64,000 nt of DNA, from positions 17,934,258-17,998,257 of the forward strand of contig OZ026604.1 in the NCBI GenBank assembly GCA_964020085.1. The letters are read 5' to 3'. The stretch is from Micromussa lordhowensis. Lineage: Eukaryota; Cnidaria; Anthozoa; Scleractinia; Lobophylliidae. Numbering within the stretch: the stretch's first letter is position 1; every line of letters starts with the position of its first letter. A program made the translations under genes and the position numbers. Under the pieces are notes generated by a model, which did no database searches, was not told where the DNA came from, and was given only the letters and a program-made list of their open reading frames with translations. Below are positions 33,752-46,532 of this stretch, piece after piece.

Positions 33752-35861
33752 ATGGTGTCTGTGCTATACGCTAGCATCGCTTCCGCAGCATTGGTTGTCA
33801 TTTATCTCCTCGTGAAGTTGTTTAAAAAAGAACGAAATAGCAAGAAGCCGAAGCCTGGTACGGTCATTTTACATCAGTTCTCTCCAACTTGCTTGGTGGT
33901 GAATGGGAGTCCACCATGCTTAAAATTGGAAACCTTCCTTCGCATGACAAGGATTCCGTACGAAAATGAATATGGTTTCAAGTTTTCTAAGAAGGGGAAG
34001 ATGCCTTGGATTGAGTTTAATGGGCAAGAGATTGGCGATTCTAATTTCTGTATTCAGTTTCTAAACAAAGAATTCCTAGTGGATATTGATTCTCATTTGA
34101 CCAACACAGAAAAGGCCATTGCTCACAGTATTCGCACCATGTTGGAAGAGAACACTTACTGGTGAGTTAGGCAGTTTTATGTTCCGATAGAGAGGTGCTT
34201 TTTTTCTCTCTTTGATGTTTAAGTACTTACTATGTTAGTGTAGGGCGGTACACGAGGTTCTACTCGTGACCGTCACGTTAGTTAAACAGCGAATTTTCAA
34301 ATAAGTCTGCCAACATCCAGTCCCTTTCACCGTCATAATCAATTCCTCGGAAGTCAAGTCTCCGGTTTACTCTTGCCACATTACAATTTACTTTATGTTT
34401 GGTTTTCAGTGCACCACTGTTATCTTAAGTTCATAAAATTACTATTGCTGCTCGAGACGTTCATGAATGCTACGGCCGAGTTGTCAGTGCCAGTTCTATC
34501 AGTTGTGCATCTAATTATTTCAAGGTCCAAGATTAATTCGACACAAATGAAGCAAAATCAGTAATACTACGTGAACATACGAAAGATCGTATATTTAGAC
34601 TCAGGAGAAAGGAATTCAAATATATGATCTTTCATATATTTACTTGCATTATAAACTCACTATCTATGGGTATCTTACGAACTCACAACATGATCAGCCC
34701 AGCTGTTAGAGTCCTGCACCGGTGTCGCAGAGCTCATGGGCAGTTCAATCCCGTTAAAAACCCATTTTTTTTATATACATATATCTATATATACAACTAA
34801 CTAACTGCAGACAGTACTAATTCGGCCTTCTGGGCCTCATCAGTGCAGTGCTGCAAAGCCTAGGATGGAGGTAAGCTTAAAAAGCAACCCCATTTAATAC
34901 CTAATGTTTACTATAACGGGAATAACGAAACATAAAAAAAAAGTTGCTTTTCACGAATGTCGTGCCTTAGACATTAAGTCGCAAGGAAGACAGTTCCAAA
35001 GAATGGCGCCACTATAGCTAAGGTTATTTTTATAATAGTTTGTGTGCGGAAATGGAACGTTTAGTTTATTCTGAGAGTTCCTTAGGTTATATGCGGTTTC
35101 ACGCCTCTCAAATTCAGAACTTAGATAATTTGAGAGTGAAAGAGCCAAGTGGTCATCAGGCTCCCAGTCTTCTCAGCATCAAGCGATAAATGATGGATGG
35201 AGCATCGCAACGTTAAGCCACTAACAATACCGGCTTGGTAAAATACTAAAATATCTTAGCGCCAAATAACACACCATACCTTAGGAACACTATGATTTCG
35301 GCTAGCACTCTTATAACGTACTCAGACAGTTCTATACTAACCTCGCATTAGGTATGATACTTGTGCTAGGTCTGTGTGCTAGGACAAATGAAATAATTCA
35401 TTTCTGCCGCCCCACTGATCCTTCTCCACAGGAGCGTTGTGTACTACCGCTGGTGCACTGACTACGCCGAGCACATGCAGAAGGCTTTTTTTGGTCATCT
35501 TGCCGTGCCGCTCAGATATCTGGCATGTTTCATGATAAAGAAAAGGGTCAGAAGAGATCTGTGGGCGCACGGCATTGGTCGTCACTCGGAACAAGATTTG
35601 TATGGAATAGCTGAGAGGGATTTGCTTGCTGTTTCAGCAGTTTTAGGTCAAAAGAAGTTCCTGTTTGGAGAAAAACCTTGCCTCGCTGACGTTGCATCAT
35701 TTGCCTTCATCGCCTCCTCTGCTTGGGACTGTCCGCAAAGTCCTTTCGCTGAGCTCATCAACTCTAAAATGAAGAATCTTGAGGAGCATGCTCAGCGAAT
35801 GAAGAAGATGTATTATCCGGACTGGGAAGAAATCATCACGAAGAAACAGAAATCTGAATAG
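33752..35861 (+). CDS. FAXC: Failed-axon-connections (FAX/FAXC) family protein, copy 2
   Basis: Two exons, 33752-34161 and 35432-35861, with a GTGAGT donor and CTCCACAG acceptor. The Trp codon is split exactly as in copy 1. The product has 279 residues. N-terminal anchor at residues 4-23 (LYASIASAALVVIYLLVKLF), then a Lys-rich linker. GST-N part: PGTVILHQF, SPPCLKLETFLRM, GKMPWIEFNGQEIGDSNF. GST-C part: GIGRHSEQDLYGIAERDLL, FLFGEKPCLADVASFAF, and the conserved end YYPDWEEI. A SINE and a LINE fragment lie in the 1.3-kb intron. Same role as copy 1 inferred; no sequence sign of decay. Confidence 0.9.
34692..34768 (+). mobile_element. tRNA-derived SINE in FAX copy 2 intron
   Basis: tRNA-like GCCCAGCTGTTAGAGTC (A-box region) and AGTTCAATCCCGTTA (B-box), followed by a T-rich tail. 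Different subfamily from the one at 25398. Confidence 0.5.
34800..35230 (-). mobile_element. LINE 3'-terminal fragment
   Basis: On the minus strand at 34951-35148 the sequence encodes YNLRNSQNKLNVPFPHTNYY and SYSGAILWNCLP, the typical C-terminal tail of CR1/Jockey-group polyproteins in cnidarians. The adjoining 3' part carries TGATGAGGCCCAGAAGGCCG. Confidence 0.65.
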
Positions 35862-38800
35862 TTTAAATACGACGTTATTTGCTTGCTCGGGCTCCTTCAT
35901 TTATAGATTCAAGCATTAGAAAACATGGTGTGCTTTTTATTACTGAATTCAGCCGTTAGTAGAAAGCTTGCATTTTAGGTTTCATGCTCAGCCTCACAAT
36001 CCATTTTGTTTTCCTACTTTGTACTCTCTTCGATAGCGGATATATGTGAATAATGTTCCGTTCGGAATACCCAACAGGTTGTAAATCCCATGTTTTAACA
36101 AACGGTTTAAATCTGTAACAACTTGAACCAACCAGCGGATGATGCCAGACTCAGTACCTATAGGTTTTAAGTAATTGATTTGACAGGCACATAGAAGTAT
36201 AAAGAGTTACGTACAAGAAGTTTCGTAAAGCATGAAATGTGACCTTTAATCTTCCTAGCTAGTATATAAGCAGTCAGGTCATGCTTGTTCAGGAATTAAG
36301 TGTCCGAATTAAACATCTATAATTTATTAACTTGGTATCGCACGGTATGCTCTATAAATTTATGATGTGTTCTCATTGAATATGCTTACAACGGGGACTT
36401 TCTCTCAGAGTACGTATACGGCCAACTAAATCTGCCTCGCTGCTTTATTTACGAATGACTTAATCTGACACAACCTTTTCTATTTGTAGTCATCGGTGGA
36501 AGCGGCTTCTAGGGAAATTCCGTTGACCGTCATTGACGAAAAATTTCCCGATAGGAACATTTTTAGCCTGCGTCGCAGATCGACGCGGTAGGCAGTTGGG
36601 TTTTAACCCCTGAGCCACGTTTGACGTCAGTACTTCTTATGACATGTTCATAACGGCTTAAATGATTAATTTGGATATATAAAGTATGTATATCTTTCTT
36701 TTTTATCTCCTTCCTTCTCTGTCGTGAAAAGTGACGTGATGACATCATTGGTGGTTCAGCAGTAAACAAAGATGAGTTAAAACCGGCCGGGCGGGCCGGT
36801 GATATGTTCATGATTACTGCCAAATCAGGCCAAATAAAACTTTCCCATTGACCTTAAAAGTCCGTATCCTAGATTCAATTTCGTGATAGTTTTGACAGTG
36901 ATAATCAAAGTAAATGACTTCAAAGTACTGCGAGATTCGTAGGTAAAATATAAATTCATTTTTTAATTAATCGACATTGTCCTCGGCGTCACCGTCGTGG
37001 TTTCGTAAACTCCCTAATGACAGCAACGTACGACTGTCGCAGATGGCCAATTTCAATTGACTCGGGAGTACTTAGCTTCAAGAAACTCTTGAACCCGCTT
37101 ATGTAGCAACTAATGTTAAATAATAACGGCCTGATACTTTTTTACTTATCTTGGTAAGCAAAGGCGCAACTAAGCTTTAGGAGTGACCGGAAATACGTGT
37201 TAGTTTATTTGGAGGTACAATGAAAACAAAACAAATAAAGTAACTGAAACTGAGATTCAGTGTTCCTGTAATAAAGTTTTGCCACTGACAGAAACAGGCA
37301 AGCTACTCCAAAAGGGGATAATGCTATAACACTGCATTTTTAGTTCCAAAATATTACGTGAGGCGCATCAACAGATGCGGTCTCATCGACTTTCTTTTGT
37401 TCGCCATGAATACAGTGGCCTGATCCCCATATGTAAACATTCATCAAGGTTATGACATTTTATTGCGTGCAAACGTAGCAGTCGTACTTTTGAATTTCTA
37501 TAAAAGGACGGATGTTAACACAGTTTGTTTTGGGTAGGACTATTACAGACGTACGTGTATACGCATCGAAATAAGGAACAACTCTGAAAAGGAAGTTGAG
37601 CGAGATTAAACTACTGTGTCTATATCACGCTACGAGCAATTGTCACGCGATGACATGGCTGTACGAGGTCAAGGTGAAAATTGTCAGCAAAACCCTTTCA
37701 TGCATGATTTTGCTTCAAAAACGCTGTCTTTCTTACCGTCAAATGTTTTCTTCTGACATGCAATGTTACTGAATGTTGCTATGAATGCAATATTTTACCT
37801 TTCATCTAGGTCTTCGACAAGTTTCTAAGGTCTAATGAGCAATATTTACTTTAGCACATTAGCATAAGCCATTTTTTTGGCTGATGCGTTGCCATGTTTT
37901 CCTGTCTCTTTTCCTTTCCTTTTTCTCTCTCTTTGTTTCATTTCTATCAGCTGCAAAAGGTTTGGTACTGATCGTTCAAAAGACCTGCAAAATGAGACAT
38001 GTCTTCCCCTCCAAATGCTCTCTGGGGACAACACTGGGTGTGAAAGGATTAAAATTGATATGTACTTATAGCAAAAAAGGCTTCTGCTTATATCTGGCAA
38101 GCGAAAAGGCAAGGCGAATTGCTTTCCAGCCCTAGGATAATGTAGAATGTCAAGATGCGCCATTTAGTGGTGTGCGTAATTGATCAATGTCAGAACTTTC
38201 AAAACAAGACTAATATCACTTCCGGTCACACCTTGGCTTAACATGTGCCTTTGCACTTCCTGGATTACAAGCTGATGATCAGCTTTACTAAATTGATTGT
38301 AAAGTGGGCAATTTGTTTTAAGGGTGGAAAGCTTTTGAGCTAAGAAGTTTATTTTTTTTAATGTTATGTTCGATTTCAACCAGAAAGAGACAAGAAGACC
38401 TTTTTCGTTCCCCCATAAATCTTGCTTCAATTCCGACTATTCTTTCGTTCCTCTTCCTACTTTCGCTAAGCTCCGGAAACAGGATATCTGTCACCACTGA
38501 GATCAAACTAGCTTCTCCAGCTATATTACGAGAGTTAAGCGTTATTTTTATAATATTTTGTCTTTTCGGCGAGTGTTTACAAGCAAGGGAAAACGATCGT
38601 CTCTTGTTGTTACTAGTGTTATTCGTGAACCCAGCGTGTCACGGTTCGTGTTCCGTCTATTTCATAATACGTTAACACCCAATCATGGTGGTCATATCAA
38701 GGAAGTTCTGACAGATGTCCTTATCATCGCGTAATTTGATAAATTTATCACTTAAGTAGCCGATGTACCATATATAGACTTCGACTACTATAAAATGGGT

Positions 38801-38918
38801 TGTTCCACAGCGCTGGCGTTTAGTGTCCACTTGAGGAGGTCTTGAATTTGCAGGAGTATAGCTTTCACAGCACACATCGTCAGTGACAAGCACCTAGCCA
38901 ATACTGCTACGAAACATT
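35862..38918. other. Intergenic, FAX copy 2 to copy 3
   Basis: 3.1 kb without a recognisable gene or clear repeat. The reading frames at 37846-38163 and 38361-38675 lack domains and flanking signals. Confidence 0.4.
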
Positions 38919-40459
38919 ATGCAGATTTCAAAAAAGAGCAAGAAGAAGACGTTCATTAAGCCTGGCACAGTCGTTCTACATCAGTTCGCTCCAACCGATT
39001 TATCAGTCAACGGTTCTCCGCCTTGCTTAAAGTTGGAAACGTTTCTTCGCATGGCAAAGATCCCGTACGAAAATGATTATGCCTTGAAGTTTTCCAAGAA
39101 GGGAAAAATGCCATGGATCGAGTTCAACGGGCAAGAAGTTGCTGATTCTAATTTCTGTATCCGGTTTCTGATGAGCGAGTTTAAAGTGGATATCGATTCT
39201 CATTTGACCAACACAGAAAAAGCCATTGCTCACAGTTTTCGAACAATGTTGGAGGAGAACACTTATTGGTAGGTGTATATTGCACTTTCTCGATCTAAGG
39301 CTGGGGGTATAATAATAGAACGCCGGGTTCAAATAGAAACCTGCCTGTAGCCAGTTCAAGGCTCTCTGTTAATGGAGACGATCGAAACAGCGGGAGGGTG
39401 GGAAAAAAGTCCGAGGAAACTGGCTAGCCTGGCCCACCCTACGACTTTGGAACTAAAGTTGCTTGGGTTTTCTTGAGAAACCGGCATTTAGTTTATTTGG
39501 GTCTGACCTTGTTATCTTCATAGTTTTGTATGACAACCCAACTGTGAATAGTATAGTTCACGCATCATTGGGTACTATCGCGTTCTCCTGAGTACTTATT
39601 ATATGAGTTTATCGACTAAATACGGCGTTAAATTAACGTCGGTTTGGTTGTTTTCATGCGGCTGATAACTTGCCAATTGTTAAGGATAGCACCAGAATGG
39701 AAACGACATAATTTCCTGTATGTTTATGAATCGTTCCCTACGGGCTTCCTAAAGCTATCGGATATCGGGTTTGAGCTGTTTTTGTTAACCATTAACCATT
39801 GAGGCTTGTCAACAGAATAATAATCAGAACAACAATGAATGGAAAAGTTAATAAAAGGTCGTTTCAGGCCCAGTAGGGCGCAATTAAATTGAGCACGCAC
39901 TAGGAAGGGAAGGTCATGTTCAAATTTGTTATCACGTGTACTGTCACATGTCAATGGTACTTATTGCACGTACGTATCCATCGATATTAACCCGTCTGTT
40001 TTGATGTCCATTCACAGGGCCCTTGTTCACTGTCGCTGGTTGTCTGACTATGGAGCGAGCATACGGAAGAAACTGTTCGCAAAGTTGTTTGGCCATCTTT
40101 TCTTTCCATTGAAACATCTGCTGGTGTACCGCGTAAAGAGCAAGATAAGAAGAGATCTCTGGTCTCAAGGTATTGGGCGTCACTCTGAGCAAGATCTGTA
40201 CGGTATAGCCGAGAGAGATTTGCTTGCAGTCTCCGACTTTTTGGGCGAAAAGAAATTCCTGTTTGGAGAAAGACCTTGTCTAGCAGACGCGGGACTGTTT
40301 GCTTTCATTGCTGCGTCCGCCTGGGACTGTCCAGAAAGTCCATTTGATGAACTCTTAAAGTCGAAAGCGAAAAATCTGGACGCTCACGCTCGGAGAATGA
40401 AGGAACTTTATTACCCAGACTGGGACAAAATCATTTCAAGGAAATCTATAAGTGATTGA
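38919..40459 (+). CDS. FAXC: Failed-axon-connections (FAX/FAXC) family protein, copy 3, anchorless
   Basis: Two exons, 38919-39268 and 40018-40459, with a GTAGGT donor and TTCACAG acceptor, and the same split Trp codon. The product has 263 residues. GST-N: PGTVVLHQF, SPPCLKLETFLRM, GKMPWIEFNGQEVADSNF. GST-C: GIGRHSEQDLYGIAERDLL, FLFGERPCLADAGLFAF. It begins MQISKKSKKK with no hydrophobic anchor. Upstream DNA still resembles the anchor region of copy 1 (shared TTACAGC-like and ACTGCTAC words) but the frame is shifted by a small deletion. So either the protein is now cytosolic, or an unseen upstream exon supplies the N-terminus. The intron is only 0.75 kb. Confidence 0.86.
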
Positions 40460-40497
40460 AATAGTTGGCCTCCTTTCTAGAATTAATTAATCAGGGA

Positions 40498-40530
40498 TTT
40501 ATTTATTTATTTATTTATTTATTTATTCGT
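40498..40530. repeat. (TTTA)n microsatellite
   Basis: About eight ATTT units shortly after the stop of FAX copy 3, probably in its 3' UTR. Confidence 0.85.
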
Positions 40531-40724
40531 AAATTGATTTGTTTATTTGAAACAGTTTAAATCATTTTGTACAGAGGAAATATTTGACAGACATAAAACG
40601 GTATTGAATCATGGACGTATTTTCCTTCTATCCACGGCTTCATCGGTTCTCATTTAATAGACCCCACTAGATGATTGACACTCTGGTTTATAACCTGCTG
40701 TTCCTGATTGTCCCGCTAACGATT

Positions 40725-40866
40725 TCCATAAGCACGCTTGGAACAAGGGTGTATGGAAATGCCTGGAGAGAGTTTTTTGCGGTCTCGGAAATCTTGGGCC
40801 ACAAAATTACTCCTGTTTGCAGAAAAGCCTTTTAATTGCCTGCCCGATGCAGCGATTTTTTTGCTG
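40725..40866 (+). pseudogene. Relic of a fourth FAX exon 2
   Basis: Aligns with the middle of FAX exon 2: GTGTATGG.AATGCC..GAGAGAG matches the LYGIAERDL codons, then TTTGCGGTCTCGG (AVS), ATCTTGGGCCACAAA (LG.KK), CTCCTGTTTGCAGAAAAGCC (FLFGEKP) and a decayed LAD segment. Stops and indels break the frame throughout. No exon 1 was found nearby. Confidence 0.68.
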
Positions 40867-43800
40867 ACATGGCCGTGCTCAATTAGGAATGTTAAGTTAG
40901 TCTAATTCTATCCTCTTTGGACGGGGCTTTTCCTCTTATCTTCTCCAACTGGGAATCCCCCTTCGGAAGAGAAAAAAATATTTTAATCAATATCCGGCTA
41001 CCGATCCGCAACCTCAAAAATATTCTACTACTGTTAATGAAACTTAGAGGCAGTATATAGTACGGCTTAAAATATTTCCTTTGAGGCAACCAAAAAAATG
41101 ACGATGACGTCAAATAAATACTACACGACAAACAGCTGCCGTCTTGAATTTTTCGAGTTTTCCAAAACTTTAGCGAATACCCTAAGATGTCTCAAACTAA
41201 GCAACACCAGTAAAGCAATATTCAGTGACGTCCTCAAAATGGAAGACAACTACATGAAATATATCGATATTGAACTCCACACACCAGCTTTTTTGGTGAA
41301 GTTTGTATGACCTGTTCACTTGTCTGAACTGTCAGCCGTCTTCTTCCAAGTTTCCGTCTTGGTGTGGGTGTGCAATCAGGAGTCAGGAGTCACAAAGAAG
41401 CCAATCGTAGTAACCTTGCAGCAGCTACAGCTGGGGTACACGTGAAGGCTGTCTTGGCGTCGCTTAACACGGCCTTTCTGCCACTATCTCGGTCACGTTT
41501 CAAGCGACACTAAATCTCTCTGCTTATCTCATTAACCACTATTTGGCGGTTTTGTGTAAATTTTTGGGTGATTTTTGGGCATTTTGGGAAAGAGATATTT
41601 TTTCTCAAAGGATAAGTTAAATTGAGGAAAATATGAAATGTTGAAGATTTGATGGATTTGGAAAATTAAAATTTGAAGTGAAGAATTAGTAAACGGATTT
41701 GACTGTTACTCAGTGAGCAATGAGTTCTAAAAAAATACAGAATATGTGATATAAAATTGCACATTACAGTACTGATAGGTAAAGAACTATACAAACTCAG
41801 TTTGCATTGGTAAATGAGAGTATAAAAGAATATCACGTGTTCCACCCCTTCACTCAAAGGCTGCGAAAGCGAATGGGTACTTTGCACATCAACCCCGGCT
41901 TACTCGAAGGCTGACGTCGAATTACAGGACGTCCTTCGCTGTAGACGTGAAGCGATAGCAGAACAGGTCAACTCTCCAGTAGAGACTGCGGCTCGTTACA
42001 CTCGTTTTTTTTTTTTTTTAAGAAAATTGTTTTTCCTGCCGAGCCTGAATATTCTTATTTTTCTGCCGAGTTAAGGGTGAAAATATTCTGGTGAATATTC
42101 TCAGATTATATACGCCAGTAGTTAAACATATAATTTGTATTTTCAACATGCAAAGTTATATTTTTTTTCAAACGCCAGGCAATTCTTAATCTTCGGAACT
42201 TGTACCAACGCCTGCTGTTGGGATTTTTCCTTTTCCTGGGTTTTCTTCGGTTAGAACCAAGGTATAGCTCTTGATGAGTAATGAAGGTGAGTAACTCCTG
42301 TTGGCATACCGCATACGATCTTGGTAGCCATGCACTAGGCGTTCTGAATTCAAACGTGTTGAAGTTGCTCCCTACCGGTCGGGAACCCGGTACCATAAGA
42401 CTTCATTGTTAATTTTGTTATCATATAACTTGATTGAAGTTTCGAATCTTTTAATTGCACGCACGGTGGGACGTAAAAGAAAGATCGTGTCATCGAAAGA
42501 GAGATTTTCCGGAATTAGCAAACCTCAACGGCTAACTTGGGTTCCCGACCAGGAGGGCACGACAGTGGCTGTTAATTGGAGCTGAGGGACGTGAGCTGTT
42601 ACTGTGTTGTATTATAAATAATTTATCTTTTTTAGCAGGTGATACGGATACTGATAGTTACGGATTTAGTAAGGAGTGGGAAGAGGAAAGTTACGAGTGA
42701 GCCGATAGTGAATAAACGATCATCAGCAGTCCATAGAGCGGATCCACTGGGATGGTTGTTGAACGGCTGTCACCGGATCCACTGGGATGGTTGTTGAACG
42801 GCTGTCACAGTGGTCTAGGGACTGGGTCCACAGGGATTGTCCAGAGAGTCACGTTTCGCGTATTCAAACTCGGTTGTTCTGTAATAGAATATGTCATGTT
42901 TCGCTGAACGTTCGCTAAAAAGTAAAAAGAAAAAGAAATTAATAAATAAGAAAAAAACAACTCCTCGCATTATGAGCTTGGGCAGCCTGTGGTAAGCTAC
43001 GTAGGTTCCGTGTATAAGTGTACAAGAGGCCGTTTTCACTCTAGAAGAACACCACCGAATCGTTTGAAGCATCGGACACGCTGTCTGCCAATTTATTTCC
43101 GGACACCAATATTGGCTTTGTCAGCTTGCAAGTGGAAAAAGGGCTTCTTTCAGGAGACCTCGTCAAGATAAAAATTGAAAATAGAAGGAAATGAAATGAA
43201 ATAGGAAGGGAGTCTAGTCCCCTCCGTCTCTAACCGCCGTTGTTGCTAAGGAAGTTTGAACGTTTGCATGAGATGGAACGGATAAAAACGCTAACAAACA
43301 GTAATAAAAGCCAAGTAAAAGTAGTATAAAAAATAATAGCAATAACAACAACCAAAAAATTCGGCAGAAAATCTTCTCAATGCAAAGTGACTAGGATCAC
43401 AATGAGAAATATCGGTCTGATCTACATTGACATTAGTATTATAAAAGAGGACTGAATGGGGTAAAAATTCCGCAGAAAATAACTGAAAGCAGAGAAATGG
43501 AACCACGATTTCAACGAAAACTGAAACCGCGCATGAAAAGCGTCTGGCACCCAAGCTATGCGAGTAAGTGATCGGCGTTATAATGTTATCGAGTGAAAGA
43601 AACACGCGCTGAACAGTTTCAGTGGGTCGGGTAGCAGCTCTCGTAAGGTCTCCGATGAATGTCTTTATACCCTTAGAATACAATGGAATAAACGAAAGAA
43701 CAAAATGCCCATAGCTCTGAAACAATAACAGCTGTTACAATAATAAAAAAGAGCTACTGCACTTGTGGAGTTAATTCAGTCCCGAGCCTTGACTTGAGAG

Positions 43801-45662
43801 TTGCAGTATCAAAGCTTATGCCAGCAATCGTATTTTCCTTAATTCTCATCCGCAAAACAACGTTGGCAGATCATATTCTTAAGGTTCAAAAATAGGCGTT
43901 CTGCCGAGACAAAAATCTACAGCGAGCGCCGACTAGGCCGAATGAACTGAAAGTTAAGCTAATAAGCAATGACAGACATTACATGACAAGCCACTGATGG
44001 TCAAAAATAAAACACTTTTACGTGCTCAAAGATTTGGCAATGTCCCCAAACGTGATGACCTCGAACCCCGAAAGGGATGTGTGTGTGGGTAGGGTGGGGG
44101 AGGGGGAGAGGGAGGGGAAGGTTACTTTCCGGAATATTTGGTGCAAACCGTTTGGTAAGTGTTCACCCAGTGTTAGACCAAAATGTTTGATTTTCGGTAC
44201 GCTATTTCAGACCTTTAAAATTATACTAGTACACGTCTCTATACAAGTCCTCAGGTACCCAGGAGTGCATGCTATGTGCGTAATCTCTAGAACGGCTTCA
44301 ATTTACTAACGGAGAAACATAGTTTCCTCGAATCCACATATGAAATTACCGGCCAAAGTGAAGAATATTATTTCAAACCACGATTTTCAAATGTATTCCC
44401 TTATGGGACCAATACTGTTCAAAACTCATACCCTTTAGCACCTCGCGTACCTATATAGCTTAATAATGAAATTTTCCCTCCCCACCCACTCAACTCAGAA
44501 CCTCAAACACCAGTATGGCGTAATAGGACAGGAAAGTCGATCTCAGATTGTTTTCGTTCAGAAAAAAAAACAATCATCATTGTCAAGAGACAATTTTTTC
44601 AGATCATTTCAGGACTGACAGGCAGGGAATTCAGCAGCACTAAAAAAATATTGCACAGTTTGTCATACACCACAGCACCGAAGAGTCAAGTACTCGGTAA
44701 CACCAAGAGTACAGTGTACATGAGACTTTGTGACATTAGTAGCAATGTACAAATCGACACAAAAATGACACTATAACAGAGAGAATTTGATGGTAGTTGT
44801 TATCGACGAGGGCGCGATCAGGAGACCCCGGTGGAGAGCTATAGCTTTCACTGCATTGTGATTATACCCTCCCTCCCTCTGTTCAGACGCGGCAAAAGGA
44901 GGTCAGGCGTCTCCCTTTTCCCTTCTTCTTTCCGAGAAAAAAAAAACGCCTGATCGCAGGTCTGGAGTCTGTTTGCTTTTCAACGCACATTTGCATACCA
45001 CCGGCTTAGCAAAGACCTTGTAATTTACGTGATCCCGCGGGAAGACCCGCTGTCATAAAAAGCTTGCCGCTGCGGCCAGGTAGATAACTTATTCCTCATG
45101 TTGACATTTTGATCATTCTTCGACGCTATCAACCGAGATAACACCTAAACACCCAATGACTGAATTTCCTCTCCAAATACACTCGTGTTGACGCTGAAAT
45201 GCTATATGTACACAAACCAGACCAGGGCGACCTCCACGGTCAGCGATCTTTCAGACATAATGGTTTCTATGTTTCCACACCGCAAGGATGAAGTGAAAAT
45301 CCTACCCTCGGTCTATTTTCCCTGCAAGGTAAATACGTATGAAATATTCGCCACTGAAGTATAGCAGGCCTTCTAATCATACCTCACAAGAAAATAACCC
45401 TTACTTCATGGTCATGTGACGCTTGTTAAGTTGACATATGCCATCTAGGGGTCTTTATATACATCAAGCTCATCTCATGCAATTAAGTCGACAAATCCGT
45501 CTGTACTTACTATACAGCTTCCATACTCCCACCGTTCAAAATCAATGTTTCAGAGCTCCACAAGAGTGGTCTAGCCTCAACGGGAACTCTTATGAATGGC
45601 AATCTTTCCAAAGGGATTTCTTTTAAATATATCTATGACGTGCCGGGAGGCAATAAAACAGT
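40867..45662. other. 4.8-kb region without a recognised gene
   Basis: No frame here has a domain I recognise, including the longest (43291-43725, minus). A 33-bp direct repeat with GGATCCACTGGGATGGTTGT lies at 42737 and 42775. A G-rich tract (GGGTAGGGTGGGGGAGGGGG) is at 44089-44108. Confidence 0.4.
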
Positions 45663-46532
45663 ATGGCGTTTGACATTCAAAGCACTACCGTCGTTCGTAA
45701 GAAATTGGCTACTTTTAAAAGCAAGATAAAGGCAGCAGATAAAAGAGCAGAGAGGGCTAAAGAAAGCCTGCAACATGTGGAGGAAAGTTTCAATAGAACT
45801 ATGGGCTTGAAAGCGAAATTGGATGATCAAATCTGCAAGCGAGACTCGCAACGCGACAGGGTCGAAACTCTCATTGCCAGCCAGCAAAGCAAATGGAAAG
45901 CACTGATTCGATTTCGGGAAGAGACAAATTGCACAACGCCTAAAGAAGAACATGGTGGCCAACACATTCGCGAAATCGATACGAAGATTGCGACATTCAC
46001 AAAGCAAGCGAAAATCGCCGAGAGGAAATATAAAGCGAGCGTTGACAGAGAACACGCTTTGCTCGGCCAAACGGTAAGGGCTCGAGAAAGATGCACTTGT
46101 TCAGAGACAACCGCAAGCGAGCTACATGAACAATTATTAGCTACCCAGGAACGAGTATATATCTTGGAACAGCGGCAACGATCTCGAAACACTCGTGAAC
46201 TGCAAATCGAACTTTTGGAGGACAAAGTAAGGCGAACGCTTGCACGGGCTCAAGAACGCGAAAACTTGGAAGCTTATCTCGAGAATCGAATCATAGACTT
46301 GGAAGATCAAATCGAAATGTACACAAAGAGAACGAAGCGGGCGTTAAATATTCTTTCCGAAACTGCTGAAAGAGAGAATCACAAGTCGATGGAACCATGG
46401 ACGATAACATTGTGGCTTCGAAGATCTAGTCTTGTTAATGGAACGTCAATTTCCAATTTCGCTGCCTCGAACGGCAAAACCACAAAAGATGATCTTAAAA
46501 ATCCGTCGGCTTATCTACACAAAGAGGATTAA
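45663..46532 (+). CDS. Intronless coiled-coil protein, tropomyosin-like
   Basis: One uninterrupted frame of 289 residues in a region where other genes are split. Residues 10 to about 235 are rich in Lys, Arg, Glu, Gln and Ala with heptad spacing (KLATFKSKIKAADKRAERAK; LENRIIDLEDQIEMYTKRTK), which predicts a long coiled coil. The length and the start resemble tropomyosins of invertebrates, so it may bind actin, but I do not see a diagnostic signature and another coiled-coil family is possible. The last ~50 residues (from about HKSMEPW) are not helical-looking. A TATA-like TTTATATAC is at 45454 and AATAAA at 46744. Lack of introns suggests retroposition, but the frame is intact. Confidence 0.72.
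   Translation: MAFDIQSTTVVRKKLATFKSKIKAADKRAERAKESLQHVEESFNRTMGLKAKLDDQICKRDSQRDRVETLIASQQSKWKALIRFREETNCTTPKEEHGGQHIREIDTKIATFTKQAKIAERKYKASVDREHALLGQTVRARERCTCSETTASELHEQLLATQERVYILEQRQRSRNTRELQIELLEDKVRRTLARAQERENLEAYLENRIIDLEDQIEMYTKRTKRALNILSETAERENHKSMEPWTITLWLRRSSLVNGTSISNFAASNGKTTKDDLKNPSAYLHKED

Noticed and set aside
38361..38675. 104-residue plus-strand frame with hydrophobic stretches
   Set aside because: No conserved domain, no matching sequence in the sister FAX loci, and no clear start or splice context.
43291..43725. 144-residue minus-strand frame
   Set aside because: Biased Phe/Tyr/Cys composition from AT-rich complement, no domain, no splice partner and no repeat match.
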